Under the pieces are notes generated by a model. It ran no database searches, was not told where the DNA came from, and saw nothing but the letters and a program-made list of their open reading frames with translations. A stretch of 64,000 nucleotides of DNA. Source: Methylumidiphilus sp963753955. Lineage in GTDB: Bacteria > Pseudomonadota > Gammaproteobacteria > Methylococcales > Methylococcaceae. The DNA lies in contig CAVWEM010000012.1 in assembly GCA_963753955.1 (NCBI GenBank), forward strand, positions 232,475 to 296,474. Direction: 5' to 3'. Positions 26,553-35,557 of the stretch are shown here, piece by piece. Numbering within the stretch: the stretch's first letter is position 1; each line of letters begins with the position of its first letter. A program made the translations under genes and the position numbers.

Positions 26553-26749
26553 TATTAAGCCAAGTCGTCGGCAACAGTATGAACATCGTCAAATTCCTGC
26601 CGCCTTTGGTCGTCAATGAAAAACACCGCGATTGGATACTGTCGGCGATGGAACAAGTAATCGCCGACACCTAGGAAGTCGGCGGGGCGACTAAGGATCT
26701 GGGCAAGAATTTGATTAGCCATGCTTTGAAGCAGAAGGCGGGGGGATGA
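26553..26749 (+). pseudogene. Partial duplicate of the hpnO 3' end
   Basis: About 195 bp aligns with the last 190 bp of hpnO (25788-25977) at roughly 85-90% identity. It codes NIVKFLPPLVVNEKHRDWILSA and NLISHALKQKAG. An in-frame TAG (26672-26674) replaces a CAG of the intact gene. There is no start and no 5' part, so it is a dead fragment marking a past duplication or gene displacement. Confidence 0.9.
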
Positions 26750-26755
26750 TAACCT

Positions 26756-27553
26756 ATGAAAGAGATATTCATTGGAAGCAGTACAGAAGCACTCGAACAA
26801 GCCAAACAGATTGCTTTATCTCTTTCAGAAGATGGCTTCAGACCTGTGCTGTGGACTGAATATTTTAAACCAGGAGATATTACATTCCTCGGAATTGAAA
26901 GAATTGCTGAACGTGTCGTAGGTGCGATATTTCTGGCATCACCTGATGATGATTCTGTTATACGCGAGAAAAAGGTAAAAACTTCAAGAGCCAATGTGTT
27001 GTTTGAATATGGGTATCTTACCGCCATGCTTACTCGGAGTCGAGTGGCTCTTTGTGTCTATGACAATGTTTCATTACCATCGGATTTTTCTGGTCTTACA
27101 CATGTGCCAATGGGGTCTTTTGATAAAGCTGGAAAAGTTGATGATAATACAAAAGGTCTCATAAAGAAGTGGGCGCAAGCATTGTCATCCATCCAAATTC
27201 GCTTCCCATGTACACGTCAATTGCATGGCTATTCCGGTCTCTGGCAAATTGAACTAGATTGGCAGAAATGGCGAAAAATTCCCTTAATAGAACCGAACTA
27301 TTCATCTGCTAGGGGCAATATGGTTCTTCTTATCCCGACAGATGGTATAGGCGGTTCAGGCTATATCCATGGGAAGCATCAGATACAAACCGATACATGC
27401 TATGCTGAGTTTTTGGTTACTGATTTTATTACCTATGTTGAAGTTCTTCCCAATGGGAATATCCATATTCGTAGTACCACGCAGAGCAGACAACGCATTA
27501 AACTGGAAGGTCAACCTCCACAGAGAGATGGGTTTGAGCCAGATTTACGATAG
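26756..27553 (+). CDS. TIR-like nucleotide-binding protein (PF10137 type) with extra C-terminal domain
   Basis: 265 residues as read. Residues 1-150 form a TIR-like domain: EIFIGSSTEALEQAKQIA, the WTEYFKPG segment with the candidate catalytic Glu35, VGAIFLASPDDD and ANVLFEYGYLTAML. Relatives act as NAD-degrading or nucleotide-binding effectors in anti-phage systems. The C-terminal part (from YSGLWQIELDWQKW) is beta-rich, unassigned, and opens with a G-x-W pattern. An in-frame TAG (27551-27553) interrupts it: the same frame continues ARDFEYILHCPPIEPGILRG and on to a TGA at 27674-27676, which looks like genuine protein. No cyclase or sensor gene is adjacent. Confidence 0.75.
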   Translation: MKEIFIGSSTEALEQAKQIALSLSEDGFRPVLWTEYFKPGDITFLGIERIAERVVGAIFLASPDDDSVIREKKVKTSRANVLFEYGYLTAMLTRSRVALCVYDNVSLPSDFSGLTHVPMGSFDKAGKVDDNTKGLIKKWAQALSSIQIRFPCTRQLHGYSGLWQIELDWQKWRKIPLIEPNYSSARGNMVLLIPTDGIGGSGYIHGKHQIQTDTCYAEFLVTDFITYVEVLPNGNIHIRSTTQSRQRIKLEGQPPQRDGFEPDLR

Positions 27554-27774
27554 GCAAGAGACTTTGAGTACATCCTCCATTGCCCGCCAATTGAACCAGG
27601 TATTCTTCGGGGAGATTACACCACTAAAATTGGCGAAAGAATTTACTCAAAAGCGACCGTAAAAATTTATTGGTGAGCCAACGTAGAGCAAACCAACTTT
27701 GATCGTTCCCGCGCTCCGCGATCATTTTTATATACAAGTCATTGCGGCAGCAGAGAAACCCCGAAGGGGTTCAA

Positions 27775-27938
27775 GCCATTAGCCGGAGGTTGAGCGCAGC
27801 GACACCCTCGGATGGATGTAAAAAAGAATATCGACCCTGGAAGGGTAGCAGGCTTACTTAAGACTAAGAATATCGCCAGCCAAATGCAGCACGATTTTAG
27901 ATTTTAGCTATCCTGTGCTCAACCCCCGGCTAATAGCT
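27775..27938. repeat. Inverted-repeat element in a 330-bp non-coding gap
   Basis: ccattagccggaggttgagc near 27776 and gctcaacccccggctaatag near 27917 are inverted repeats with two mismatches in 20 bp, about 120 bp apart. Smaller hairpins lie beside it (ccccgaaggggtt at 27759, ccctccgggttgc near 27944). No gene was seen between 27677 and 28006. Confidence 0.65.
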
Positions 27939-28006
27939 GGCAACCCTCCGGGTTGCAAAAGCTACCGCGCATTCGTGTATAAAGGCAAGCGCAAAACGGA
28001 GAAACG

Positions 28007-28285
28007 GTGGCCAAGCCTAAGATTTCCGAACCAATGGATTACATACTAACCGAACACGCCTGCGAAAGCATTAGCGAACGGCTTATCCGCTTGGAATGGG
28101 TGGATTTGGCATTTTCTCAACCGCAGCGGATAGAAGCTGATCGGGTGGATTCCGATCTGGAGCATTGCTTGGTGCGGATCGACGTATATGGCGGCAGAGT
28201 TTTGCGGGGAATCGTGAATACGGCACGGACACCTCTCCGTATTGTCACAGTGTTGTTCGACAGAGGCATGAGGAACCGGTTATGA
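28007..28285 (+). CDS. DUF4258-type small protein
   Basis: 92 residues from GTG. DYILTEHACESISERLIRLEWVDLAFSQPQ then CLVRIDVYGGRVLRGIVNTARTPLRIVTVLFDRG follows the DUF4258 layout. Overlaps the following DUF2283 gene by four bases (ATGA), so translation is coupled. Same gene pair as 21294-21831 but clearly diverged in sequence, hence an independent acquisition or an old duplication. Confidence 0.72.
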   Translation: MAKPKISEPMDYILTEHACESISERLIRLEWVDLAFSQPQRIEADRVDSDLEHCLVRIDVYGGRVLRGIVNTARTPLRIVTVLFDRGMRNRL

Positions 28286-28506
28286 AACTACACATTGACG
28301 AAGAAGCTGATGCGCTGCATTTGCAATTGGTGGAGTCGTATATGGTGGAATTGGAAGAAATCGCACCAGGTATCATTGTGGATTATGGCGCAGAACATCA
28401 AGTTATCAGCATTGAGGTGCTATATCTTTCGAAGCGTCCTCAGCCTATAGACATTAAGGATTTCAGCTTCCACACGACCGCCAAGAAAACCAACGCAGCG
28501 GCTTAA
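28282..28506 (+). CDS. DUF2283 family protein
   Basis: 74 residues, MKLHIDEEADALHLQLVE then LEEIAPGIIVDYGAEHQVISIEVLYLSKR, the standard DUF2283 pattern. The ATG at 28282 is chosen over an upstream in-frame start because it fits the family N-terminus exactly and overlaps the upstream stop. Likely the antitoxin-like partner of the preceding gene. Confidence 0.8.
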   Translation: MKLHIDEEADALHLQLVESYMVELEEIAPGIIVDYGAEHQVISIEVLYLSKRPQPIDIKDFSFHTTAKKTNAAA

Positions 28507-28620
28507 CTTACCTCGCTCCCATGCTCCCACGCTCCAGCGTAGAGAACTATAACCCAAAGGCCAAATACTGCCCAACCTAATTTGCCAGCCATCGACATCA
28601 AACAATCGCAGGAGAAAGCC

Positions 28621-28833
28621 ATGATTCCTGACACTTCCATCCAATATGTTTCGGACGCCAACGGCACTCCAATAAGCGTCATTATACCCATCGAATTATG
28701 GAGGGAAATTGAAGCGGAACAGGAAACCGCCTATTTGCTAAAAAGTGTCACGATGAAAAACAGATTACTCGAAGCGAGGAATCGTAACGAAGGCATCTCT
28801 GTGGATGACGCCCGTGCGCAGCTTGGAATTTGA
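28621..28833 (+). CDS. Antitoxin of a YoeB-type pair
   Basis: 70 residues from the ATG at 28621 (ribosome site caggag at 28609). DANGTPISVIIPIELWREIEAE is a Phd/YefM-like start, and GISVDDARAQLGI a typical toxin-neutralising tail. It overlaps the next gene by 29 bp, the usual arrangement of antitoxin then toxin. Confidence 0.7.
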   Translation: MIPDTSIQYVSDANGTPISVIIPIELWREIEAEQETAYLLKSVTMKNRLLEARNRNEGISVDDARAQLGI

Positions 28834-29071
28834 TCCAGCCGCTTTCGAGGATTTGGCTTGGTGGGTTCAGCAGGATCGTAAGAAAGCCTTACGAATATTC
28901 AAGCTTATCCAACAACTCCAGACGGAACCGTTCACCGGGATAGGAAAACCTGAGCCACTAAAACATGACTTGGCTGGATGTTGGTCGCGTCGCATTGATG
29001 AAGAACATAGGCTCGTCTACGAAGTAAGCGAAGTGAAAATTAGGATACTAGCCTGCCGGTATCATTATTGA
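28805..29071 (+). CDS. Txe/YoeB-family mRNA interferase toxin
   Basis: 88 residues with the canonical family pattern: FEDLAWWVQQDRKKALRIFKLIQQLQTEPFTGIGKPEPLKHDLAGCWSRRIDEEHRLVYEV ending CRYHY. The Glu, Arg, His and Tyr residues of the YoeB active site (near PLKHDL, WSRRIDEEHRLVY and the final HY) are present. Ribosome-dependent mRNA cleavage is the known activity. It is translated with its antitoxin, whose coding region it overlaps. Confidence 0.9.
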   Translation: MTPVRSLEFDPAAFEDLAWWVQQDRKKALRIFKLIQQLQTEPFTGIGKPEPLKHDLAGCWSRRIDEEHRLVYEVSEVKIRILACRYHY

Positions 29072-29108
29072 TCTTACATAACCAATCTAAAGCTACAGGA
29101 AAATTTTC

Positions 29109-29474
29109 ATGAGACACCCCCTAGCCTTGCCACTTGCCGCTATTCTAAGCTTCGTAGTTAGCCAACAAGCCGCCGCCCACGCAGTAGTCACCGAATCTTC
29201 ATTAAAAACCCACCCAATAGAAATCAACCACCCCACCGAAGTGGCGTTGCATTTCAACTCCGGTGTGGAACTAGCCCTTTCCCGAGTATTTCTGGTCAGC
29301 AAAGGCGATGTTTACCATCCGCTTGAAATCGCCAAGGGTAAGAAACCCGGCCAGATGTTGATTAAAGTGCCAGCTTTGGAGGAAGGGGATTATGCGATTA
29401 AATATAAGGTATTTGCCGCCGACGGCCATCTGACCGAAGACGTGATCCGTTTCAAAGTTTCAGCGAGTAAGTAA
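29109..29474 (+). CDS. copC: Periplasmic copper-binding protein CopC (YobA family)
   Basis: 121 residues. A signal peptide (RHPLALPLAAILSFVVSQQAAA) is cleaved before HAVVTESSLKTHP, leaving His at the mature N-terminus as in CopC, where it ligates copper. The C-terminal half ends VFAADGHLTEDVIRFKV, with the second conserved His in DGH. It lies 9 bp before copD. In methanotrophs copper supply is central to methane oxidation, so a role in copper uptake or handling is likely. Confidence 0.88.
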   Translation: MRHPLALPLAAILSFVVSQQAAAHAVVTESSLKTHPIEINHPTEVALHFNSGVELALSRVFLVSKGDVYHPLEIAKGKKPGQMLIKVPALEEGDYAIKYKVFAADGHLTEDVIRFKVSASK

Positions 29475-29483
29475 GGCACCACT

Positions 29484-31130
29484 ATGTACATGCAAGGCTT
29501 GGCCAATTTCATCGACGACTTCTTGGGCGGTTTGATGCTCATCAGCTACGCGCTGGTGGTCGGCTCCGTGCTGTGGAGCTTCGTCATTCTTCGCGTCTAT
29601 GCCGAAGGCCGTGCCAGCGACGGCACCATCCTCGCCAGCGTAAAAGTGCTGCATTTGGGCGCGGTTGCGCTCGCCGCCTCGGTAGGCACCAAGCTGGTCA
29701 TCAAAGGCATGGTGCTGGCTTCCACCTTGGGCGAATTGCCGATGGAGGCGTATGCCGGAACGGTACAGTTCCAGGCCGGGGCATTGCGCTTCCTGCTGGC
29801 CTTGGGATTCGTCGTCTTCGCCCGCAAGCTTTTGAAGGAACCCACAGCGAAATCTTCTTGGCAAACGGTCGGCGCATTGACTGTGCCCTTGGTCATCAGC
29901 GGGGCGTGGCTGGTCCATGCGGTGGGGCGCTTCGAGGACCGGGGCATTTTGATGTTCACCACGGTGATCCACCAACTTGCCGCCGCCGTGTGGTTTGGCT
30001 GCGTGGCACAGTTGATGATGTTGTGGAAGGCCAGCAAAAAGGACGAGGGCGCAAAGGCATTGTGGCCTGTGGCGATCACCCGCTTTGCCTGGCTGGGCGT
30101 GACGTCGGTGGTGTTGCTGATTTGCACCGGGACATTCTTGGCCTGGAATTACATCGGCACGTGGGACGGTTTGTTCGGCACCGGTTACGGCAGCCTGGTC
30201 ATCACGAAAAATTGGCTGTTCCTGGTCGCCTTAGGCTTCGCCTGGCTGAACAACCGGGCAGGCAAGCAGTGGCGCGAAAACGGCGGGCTGTCCAATCTGA
30301 CCAATAAAGTGCCGTATTACATCGAGGCGGAGACGTTCATCCTGATCGGCATCTTGTTCATCGCCGCGACCCTGTCCTCGCAGCCGCCGTCGGTGGACAT
30401 CCAGGATCGCACCGCAAAGGTGTCGGAAGTCGTCGAGATGTTCATGCCCCATGTGCCTAGGGTCACGTCTCCCAGCCATCAAGAACTGCTGGCCGGCGAA
30501 GCGGGCCGCGTGGCGGTGGTAAATAAGATTCCATCGGTGGCGGCGCAAGAATGGTCGGACTACAACCACAATATTTCAGGCCTATTCCTGACCATCATGG
30601 GTTTGTTGGCGATTGCCAGTTACGTCAAAAACCGGCATTTGGCCTGGACGAAATACTGGCCCATTGGCTTCATGGGGCTGAGTATTTTCCTGTTCTTCCG
30701 CTCGGACGCGGAGACTTGGCCGCTCGGGCCGATTGGCTTTTGGGAAAGTACCTTCAAAAATGGCGAGGTATTCCAACATCGCATCGCGACGACGGTGGCG
30801 ATGGTGATCGGCTATATGGAATTGCAAGCCCGCCTGCACCCCGAACGGCGCAAAATCCAGTTCATCCTACCGATACTGAGCGCCTTCGGCGGCATTTTGC
30901 TGCTGACCCACGCCCACGCGGAATTCGAGTTAAAGAGCGAGTTCCTGATCCAAGCCACGCACACCACGATGGGCCTGTTGGCGATGATAATGGCCAGCGG
31001 ACGCTGGCTGGAACTGCGGATGGTGACGCCCGACGGCTATCAGGAAGGACGCATCGCCGGCGTGATTAGCATGGTGGCGATGCTGCTCATCGGCGTGTTG
31101 ATGGTTTTCTATCGTGAGCCGTTGATATAA
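29484..31130 (+). CDS. copD: CopD-family membrane copper-transport protein
   Basis: 548 residues with about twelve hydrophobic helices across the chain. The CopD domain is in the first two-thirds (HQLAAAVWFGCVAQLMML around residue 170 with a conserved His; NKVPYYIEAETFILIGILFIAATLSSQPPS around 275-300). The C-terminal third (HRIATTVAMVIGYMEL, LTHAHAEFELKSEFLIQATHTTMG) carries several His residues. Directly after copC, so the two form a copper-uptake pair. Confidence 0.85.
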   Translation: MYMQGLANFIDDFLGGLMLISYALVVGSVLWSFVILRVYAEGRASDGTILASVKVLHLGAVALAASVGTKLVIKGMVLASTLGELPMEAYAGTVQFQAGALRFLLALGFVVFARKLLKEPTAKSSWQTVGALTVPLVISGAWLVHAVGRFEDRGILMFTTVIHQLAAAVWFGCVAQLMMLWKASKKDEGAKALWPVAITRFAWLGVTSVVLLICTGTFLAWNYIGTWDGLFGTGYGSLVITKNWLFLVALGFAWLNNRAGKQWRENGGLSNLTNKVPYYIEAETFILIGILFIAATLSSQPPSVDIQDRTAKVSEVVEMFMPHVPRVTSPSHQELLAGEAGRVAVVNKIPSVAAQEWSDYNHNISGLFLTIMGLLAIASYVKNRHLAWTKYWPIGFMGLSIFLFFRSDAETWPLGPIGFWESTFKNGEVFQHRIATTVAMVIGYMELQARLHPERRKIQFILPILSAFGGILLLTHAHAEFELKSEFLIQATHTTMGLLAMIMASGRWLELRMVTPDGYQEGRIAGVISMVAMLLIGVLMVFYREPLI

Positions 31131-31170
31131 CCCTCTCCCCCCGCCCCCTCTCCCACAGGGAGAGGGGGGC
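31131..31170. repeat. REP-like palindrome between convergent genes
   Basis: ccctctccc / gggagaggg unit of the family at 3541, located between the ends of copD and the HAD gene. Confidence 0.6.
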
Positions 31171-31177
31171 CTTGATT

Positions 31178-31981
31178 TTAAAGCACCTGCAAAGCCTCGA
31201 TAATCTCCGGCAACCCTGGCACAATCCACGTCGGCCCGTAGCTTTCCTGCTCCACTTCTTCCCTTGTCGAAATGCCGGTCAGTACCATGACGCTGCGGAT
31301 ATCGGCTTTTATCGCGCCAAGTATGTCCGTCTCCAACCGGTCGCCGATGGCGATGGTGTGGGCCGGATCGACCTGCAAACGCGCCATCGCCTGCTGGTAC
31401 ATGATAGGCTCAGGCTTCCCGATAGTGGTCGGGGCCACACCGGAGCCGGTTTGGATAGCGGCTAGGATCGCGCCGTTGCCGTGGGTGATGCCACGCTCGG
31501 TGGGCAACGACGTGTCGCCATTGGTGCCAATGAAAATAGCCCCGTTGCGGATATTGAGGGTGGCGGTCGCCAGCTTGTCCCAGGAAATGCCCTTGTCCAT
31601 GCCGCACACCACATAATGCGCGTCGATCTCGTACAGGCCGCGCAAGATGAAGCCTTGCTCCGCCAATGCCTGTTGGACGCCATCCTCGCCGATGGCAAAC
31701 ACTCGCGTCTCGCCCGGCACGGTGCGTTCGGCCAGATACGAAGCTGTCGCCAGCGAGGAGGTCAGCACCTCCTCCCGCGTCACTGCCACGCCCATCCGCG
31801 CCAGCTTGGCGACATATTGATCCGGCGTGCTGGCGGCGTTGTTGGTGGCCAGGACGAATTTGAGCCGCCGATCGCGCAAGACGGCAAAAAACTCCAACAA
31901 TCCAGGCAAAGGCTTTTCGCCGTGCCAAAGCACCCCGTCCATGTCAATGATGAAGGCGCGGACATCGTTTAAATCAAGCAT
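31178..31981 (-). CDS. HAD-IIA family sugar or nucleotide phosphatase (NagD-like)
   Basis: 267 residues. HAD motif I is FIIDMDGVLWHG (Asp13/Asp15), motif II is FVLATNNAAST, the lysine motif is GKPEPIMYQQA and motif IV is IAIGDRLETDILGA. The order and the cap insertion between motifs II and III fit subclass IIA (NagD/p-nitrophenyl phosphatase/phosphoglycolate phosphatase). The exact substrate cannot be read from sequence. It stands alone on the minus strand. Confidence 0.88.
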   Translation of the reverse strand: MLDLNDVRAFIIDMDGVLWHGEKPLPGLLEFFAVLRDRRLKFVLATNNAASTPDQYVAKLARMGVAVTREEVLTSSLATASYLAERTVPGETRVFAIGEDGVQQALAEQGFILRGLYEIDAHYVVCGMDKGISWDKLATATLNIRNGAIFIGTNGDTSLPTERGITHGNGAILAAIQTGSGVAPTTIGKPEPIMYQQAMARLQVDPAHTIAIGDRLETDILGAIKADIRSVMVLTGISTREEVEQESYGPTWIVPGLPEIIEALQVL

Positions 31982-32052
31982 GAAAATTCTCGCGGTGGAA
32001 AGATGAGGGGTTAAAAATGCGAAATTATATCTGGATCGGCCCTAATCTTCGC

Positions 32053-32175
32053 GGACACAAGCCAAGCGTCCAACGCCCGCCGGTCTGCGTCCGCCCAATC
32101 GCCTGAGTGTTTCCGGAATACCCATTCGCCGGCTTGTTCTTCCAGCGTACCACCGGGCTGTTGTCGTTGCGTCAC
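32053..32175 (-). pseudogene. FecR 5' fragment (DUF4880 domain start)
   Basis: From GTG at 32175, 41 codons read MTQRQQPGGTLEEQAGEWVF then RKHSGDWADADRRALDAWLVS, the exact start of a FecR anti-sigma regulator (E-W..R..sGd....DR..l..WL). The match stops at 32053. The missing continuation (NPTHVRAYRKIESLWGML) begins at 36255 on the same strand, 4.2 kb away. It follows the PepSY gene by 32 bp, like an operon member. Confidence 0.75.
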
Positions 32176-32207
32176 CGGAAAGGATTCCCAATTGCCTGAA
32201 ACTCCGT

Positions 32208-33298
32208 TCAGGCTTGCCCCGTCGACTGAACGGCGAATGCTTTGCGCGACCGCTTGGCGCGCCGCTTCTTCAGCCACAGGTACACGCCGGTCACCGAGAG
32301 CATCGCGACCACCAGGCCCATGCAGCAGACGCAGATCCGGTACGGCAGGCCCCAGACGTGGGCCATATGCAGGCTGACCAGCCAATCAGCCGCTGGCCGG
32401 TGGCATGGGCCTAATGCCAACCGAGCGAGGGATCGGGGCGCGGCTCCGGCAACGGCGGACGGGGAAAAGTCTCGAAATCCGGCATGGCGAACAGGAAATG
32501 CATCACCGGCTGGTAGACCTCTCGGCCTAGGTTGAAATTGACCGACGACCACGCGAACACGAACAGCATCGACCAAGTCCACAGGCCACCGGCGCGGTGC
32601 AGATCGAAGTTAATGCGGTAGGCCGAGCCGCGCCATTTGATTTTCCACGCCACCGCCCACCTCGACCAGAATCCGCGTGGCTTGATCACCTCTCCCTCCC
32701 GGCAAAGACAATGCAAGTCCCTCTCCCTGAGGGAGAGGGATTTAGGGAGAGGGCTTCTTCGCCTGACCGGCAAGGTCAGATAAAACCCGATGAAACAATC
32801 CACCGTCCAGACCAGCGCCGCGACGCCGAACAGCCACGTCCCGACCTCGCCCAAGGCCAGCGAGTAATGCAAGGCATAGATGAAGCCGAGTATGTTCTTG
32901 CGGGTCAGCGGCCAGTAGCCTTCGTCCTTGCCGAACCCGATCAATTCCCCGCTGTAGGGATTCAGACGGATCGTGTTGTATTCCAGCGCATAAGGCTTGC
33001 CGGTGGAGGGATCCGTGCGGGGTTCTAACATGGCCGAATAGACCTCGCCCGGCTCGTGTCGATAGCTCAGGAAATTGATCCGGGTTCGGGGGGCCAGGGT
33101 CAGCGCCCGTTCGCGTAACTCGAAAGGATCGAGCATGGCTTGGGGCTGCGCCGGAACCCAGTACTGCCCGGGATTCAGCCAGTGGTCGATTTCATGGTAG
33201 AACGTCAGCACACTGCCAGTCAGCCCGGCCACAACCAAGAAGAAGGCCATGTAGAGTCCGGCGTAGCGGTGAACCAGCACACAGAAGTACCGGGGCAT
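32208..33298 (-). CDS. PepSY-associated membrane protein (iron-siderophore uptake), interrupted
   Basis: MPRYFCVLVHRYAGLYMAFFLVVAGLTGSVLTFYHEIDHWLNP is the standard start of PepSY-TM proteins next to TonB receptors, thought to reduce or import siderophore iron across the inner membrane. Four helices are visible; the last, ICVCCMGLVVAMLSVTGVYLWL, is in another frame. Two lesions lie near 32400: an in-frame TAG after DPSLGWH and a missing C a few codons on. A REP-like palindrome (32690-32760) adds about 25 residues (SPLPKSLSLRERDLHCLCRE) to the cytoplasmic loop. The ATG at 33298 is preferred to an earlier one inside the receptor gene. Confidence 0.82.
32690..32760. repeat. REP-like palindrome inside the PepSY coding sequence
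   Basis: ccctctccctgagggagagg and a further ttagggagaggg unit lie within the coding frame. They belong to the dispersed family found elsewhere only between genes (3541, 19404, 31131, 44985). Confidence 0.75.
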
Positions 33299-33302
33299 GG
33301 CG

Positions 33303-35488
33303 TTAAAACTCAATCCGGATCGACCCCATGAAAGAACGCGGCATGCCAAAGTTCACATAGCCGCTGTCATAACCGCCTGCGGTCTGTGTCACATTGCCAG
33401 CATACGAATAATAATTCTTGTCCAATAGATTATTGACGTTCAACTGCGCAGTGAACTTTTGGCCACCTATTTTTAGGCTATACGCGGCCATCAAGTCCAC
33501 GGTGGCATAACCGGGCAATGAAACCTGGTATAGGTAGGGTTGGGCCATCATGGCGAGCTGGGAGCTGCGCAGGGTGACCCCACTGCCGACCTTCAAACCC
33601 TTCAAGTCAGCTTGTTGAAAATCGTAGGTATTCCACAGGCTGGCTGTATTCCTGGGCACACCATAAAAGCGGCTGCCTGCGGCAGGATAGTTACCAGCAC
33701 CTGCCTGGGTGACGATGATATCCGTATACGCATAAGTGGCAATCGCGTTCCAGCCTGGCAGGATTTCGCCCTGGCTATCCACTTCCGGCCCCCGGCTGCG
33801 GACTTCTCCGGTTGTGGTGACGAAACCTGAATGGGCGGGGTTGGGATCGGGTGTCGCGACGTTTTGCTTGGTCAACTCGTAAAACGCCAGGGTGGTGCGC
33901 AGGCGTCCGCCGAAAAACTCGCTCTTGGTGCCGACTTCCCATTGTTGGGCGCTAGTTGGGGCGGCCGCTTTGTTAGGCCATACCAGCCCTTGGTTGGGGC
34001 CAAAATTTTCCGCGTAGTTGCTGTACAGACTCAGCCAGCTTTGCGGTTGCCATAGCAAACCGACCCGGGGTGTCACCGCATCGGCTGTCAAAGTGGGTAT
34101 TGGGGTAGGCACGCAGCCCATTTGATAGTCTCCATTCTGACGGATGTATTGGTATCTGAATCGGTCAACCCTATCAAACGTGGGAGAGTATTGCGGAGTG
34201 GCGGCTGCCACTGAAACAGTGTTCGTTGACATTTGATTGACTGCGAACTGATGCTTTAAACTCCAGTCGTCGTTGAATTGATGCGACCAGTTGAAGCCAC
34301 CAAAATAAGTGTCTCTCGTGCCGTGGCTGGATTCTCCATAATTGACGTTAGAGGGTATTCCGAGAAACTGCCCCGTTATAATTGGGCAGGAATTGTGAGT
34401 CCATCGGAAGATTGTTGTGGTTGTATTCGAATTCGAAGGTCAACTGGGTCCTAGGACTGATATTCCAGCGCACCACCGGTGCCACAAACACACTATCGCT
34501 CTTCACAAGATCGCGGAACGAGCTGGCGTTCTGGTAGGACAGGTTCAACCGGTACAGCAAGGTATCATCAGTGGTGATCGGGCCGGTGGCATCGAAGGTG
34601 CTGCGATACGTGCTATAGGGGCCGGACTGTTGTTGCGCCGTATAATAAGGTGTCGCCAGCGGTTGCTTGGTGGTCACGTTCACCATGCCGCCTGGCTCGA
34701 CGAGCCCATACAGGACTGCCGCAGGCCCTTTCAGCACCTCGACACTTTCCACGTTGGCCATCTGGCGCGTGGCGGCCCCTTCCTGAAGGCGGAAGCCGTT
34801 ACGGAAAAAGACTTCAGAAGCGAAACCGCGCATGGTGATGGATTGGCTATTGCCTCCCCAGATTGGGGCTTCCTCCTTGAGTTCCATCGCCAGCGGAGGT
34901 GACGGTCACGCCACTGACATTCTTCAAGGCTTGATCGAGCCGGATCACCTGCTGATCTTTCAGCACCTGCTTGGAAACCACCTGCACGTTCAGCGGCGTC
35001 TCCATGATCGGCGTGTCGGTCTTGGTGCCGACGGTGGCGTCGGGGATGACGTAATCTTCGTTGTAGGGGTCTTTATGTTCGGGTTTGCCGATGACGGTGA
35101 CGGTCGGCAAGACCGTCGCGTCAGAGCGATCAGGCTTCTGCGCAGGAGCAGACGTGGGCTTCCCAGGTGGCTGCGTGGCTTTGACCAGCGTGACTGTCCC
35201 TGGCGCGGTGTAGCGGTAATCCAGCCCGCTGCCTTCCAACAGCTTGCGCAAAGCGGCGTCGCGGCCCAGGCTGCCGTTGACGCCCTGGGTGCGCAAGCCG
35301 TGCGCCAGGTTTGAATCGTACATCAGCTTGAAGTTGTGGCGGTCGGCAAAGCCGGTCAGCGCCTTGCCCAAGGCTTGCGGGGCAATGTGGTAAGTTTGCG
35401 CCTCGTCGGCGTGTAGGGAAGTCGCGGCCAGTGCCAAGGCGATGGCGAGGGTGCTGCTAAAGTGTTTGGGTTTCATGTCATGCCTCAT
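33303..35488 (-). CDS. TonB-dependent siderophore receptor (with signalling domain), frameshifted
   Basis: Outer-membrane receptor. A signal peptide (STLAIALALAATSLHA) leads to an STN signalling domain (QTYHIAPQALGKALTGFADRH... LRKLLEGSGLDYRYTAPGTVTLV), a plug (ETPLNVQVVSKQVLKDQQ; ITMRGFASEVFFRNGF; VLKGPAAVLYGLVEPGGMVNV) and barrel strands ending RSFMGSIRIEF with the terminal Phe. Frame changes near 34870 and again between 34230 and 34348. The span codes only about 728 residues and the barrel between about 34140 and 34300 looks short, so an internal deletion is likely. The STN domain implies FecR/sigma-factor control; fecR lies upstream in broken form, and no sigma factor gene is present. Confidence 0.85.
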
Positions 35489-35557
35489 TCTTTAGTGGTT
35501 GCAATGAGTGTTGACGTATCAGCGGCGAAAGTTTGCAGTCTAACGACGCAAAACCAC

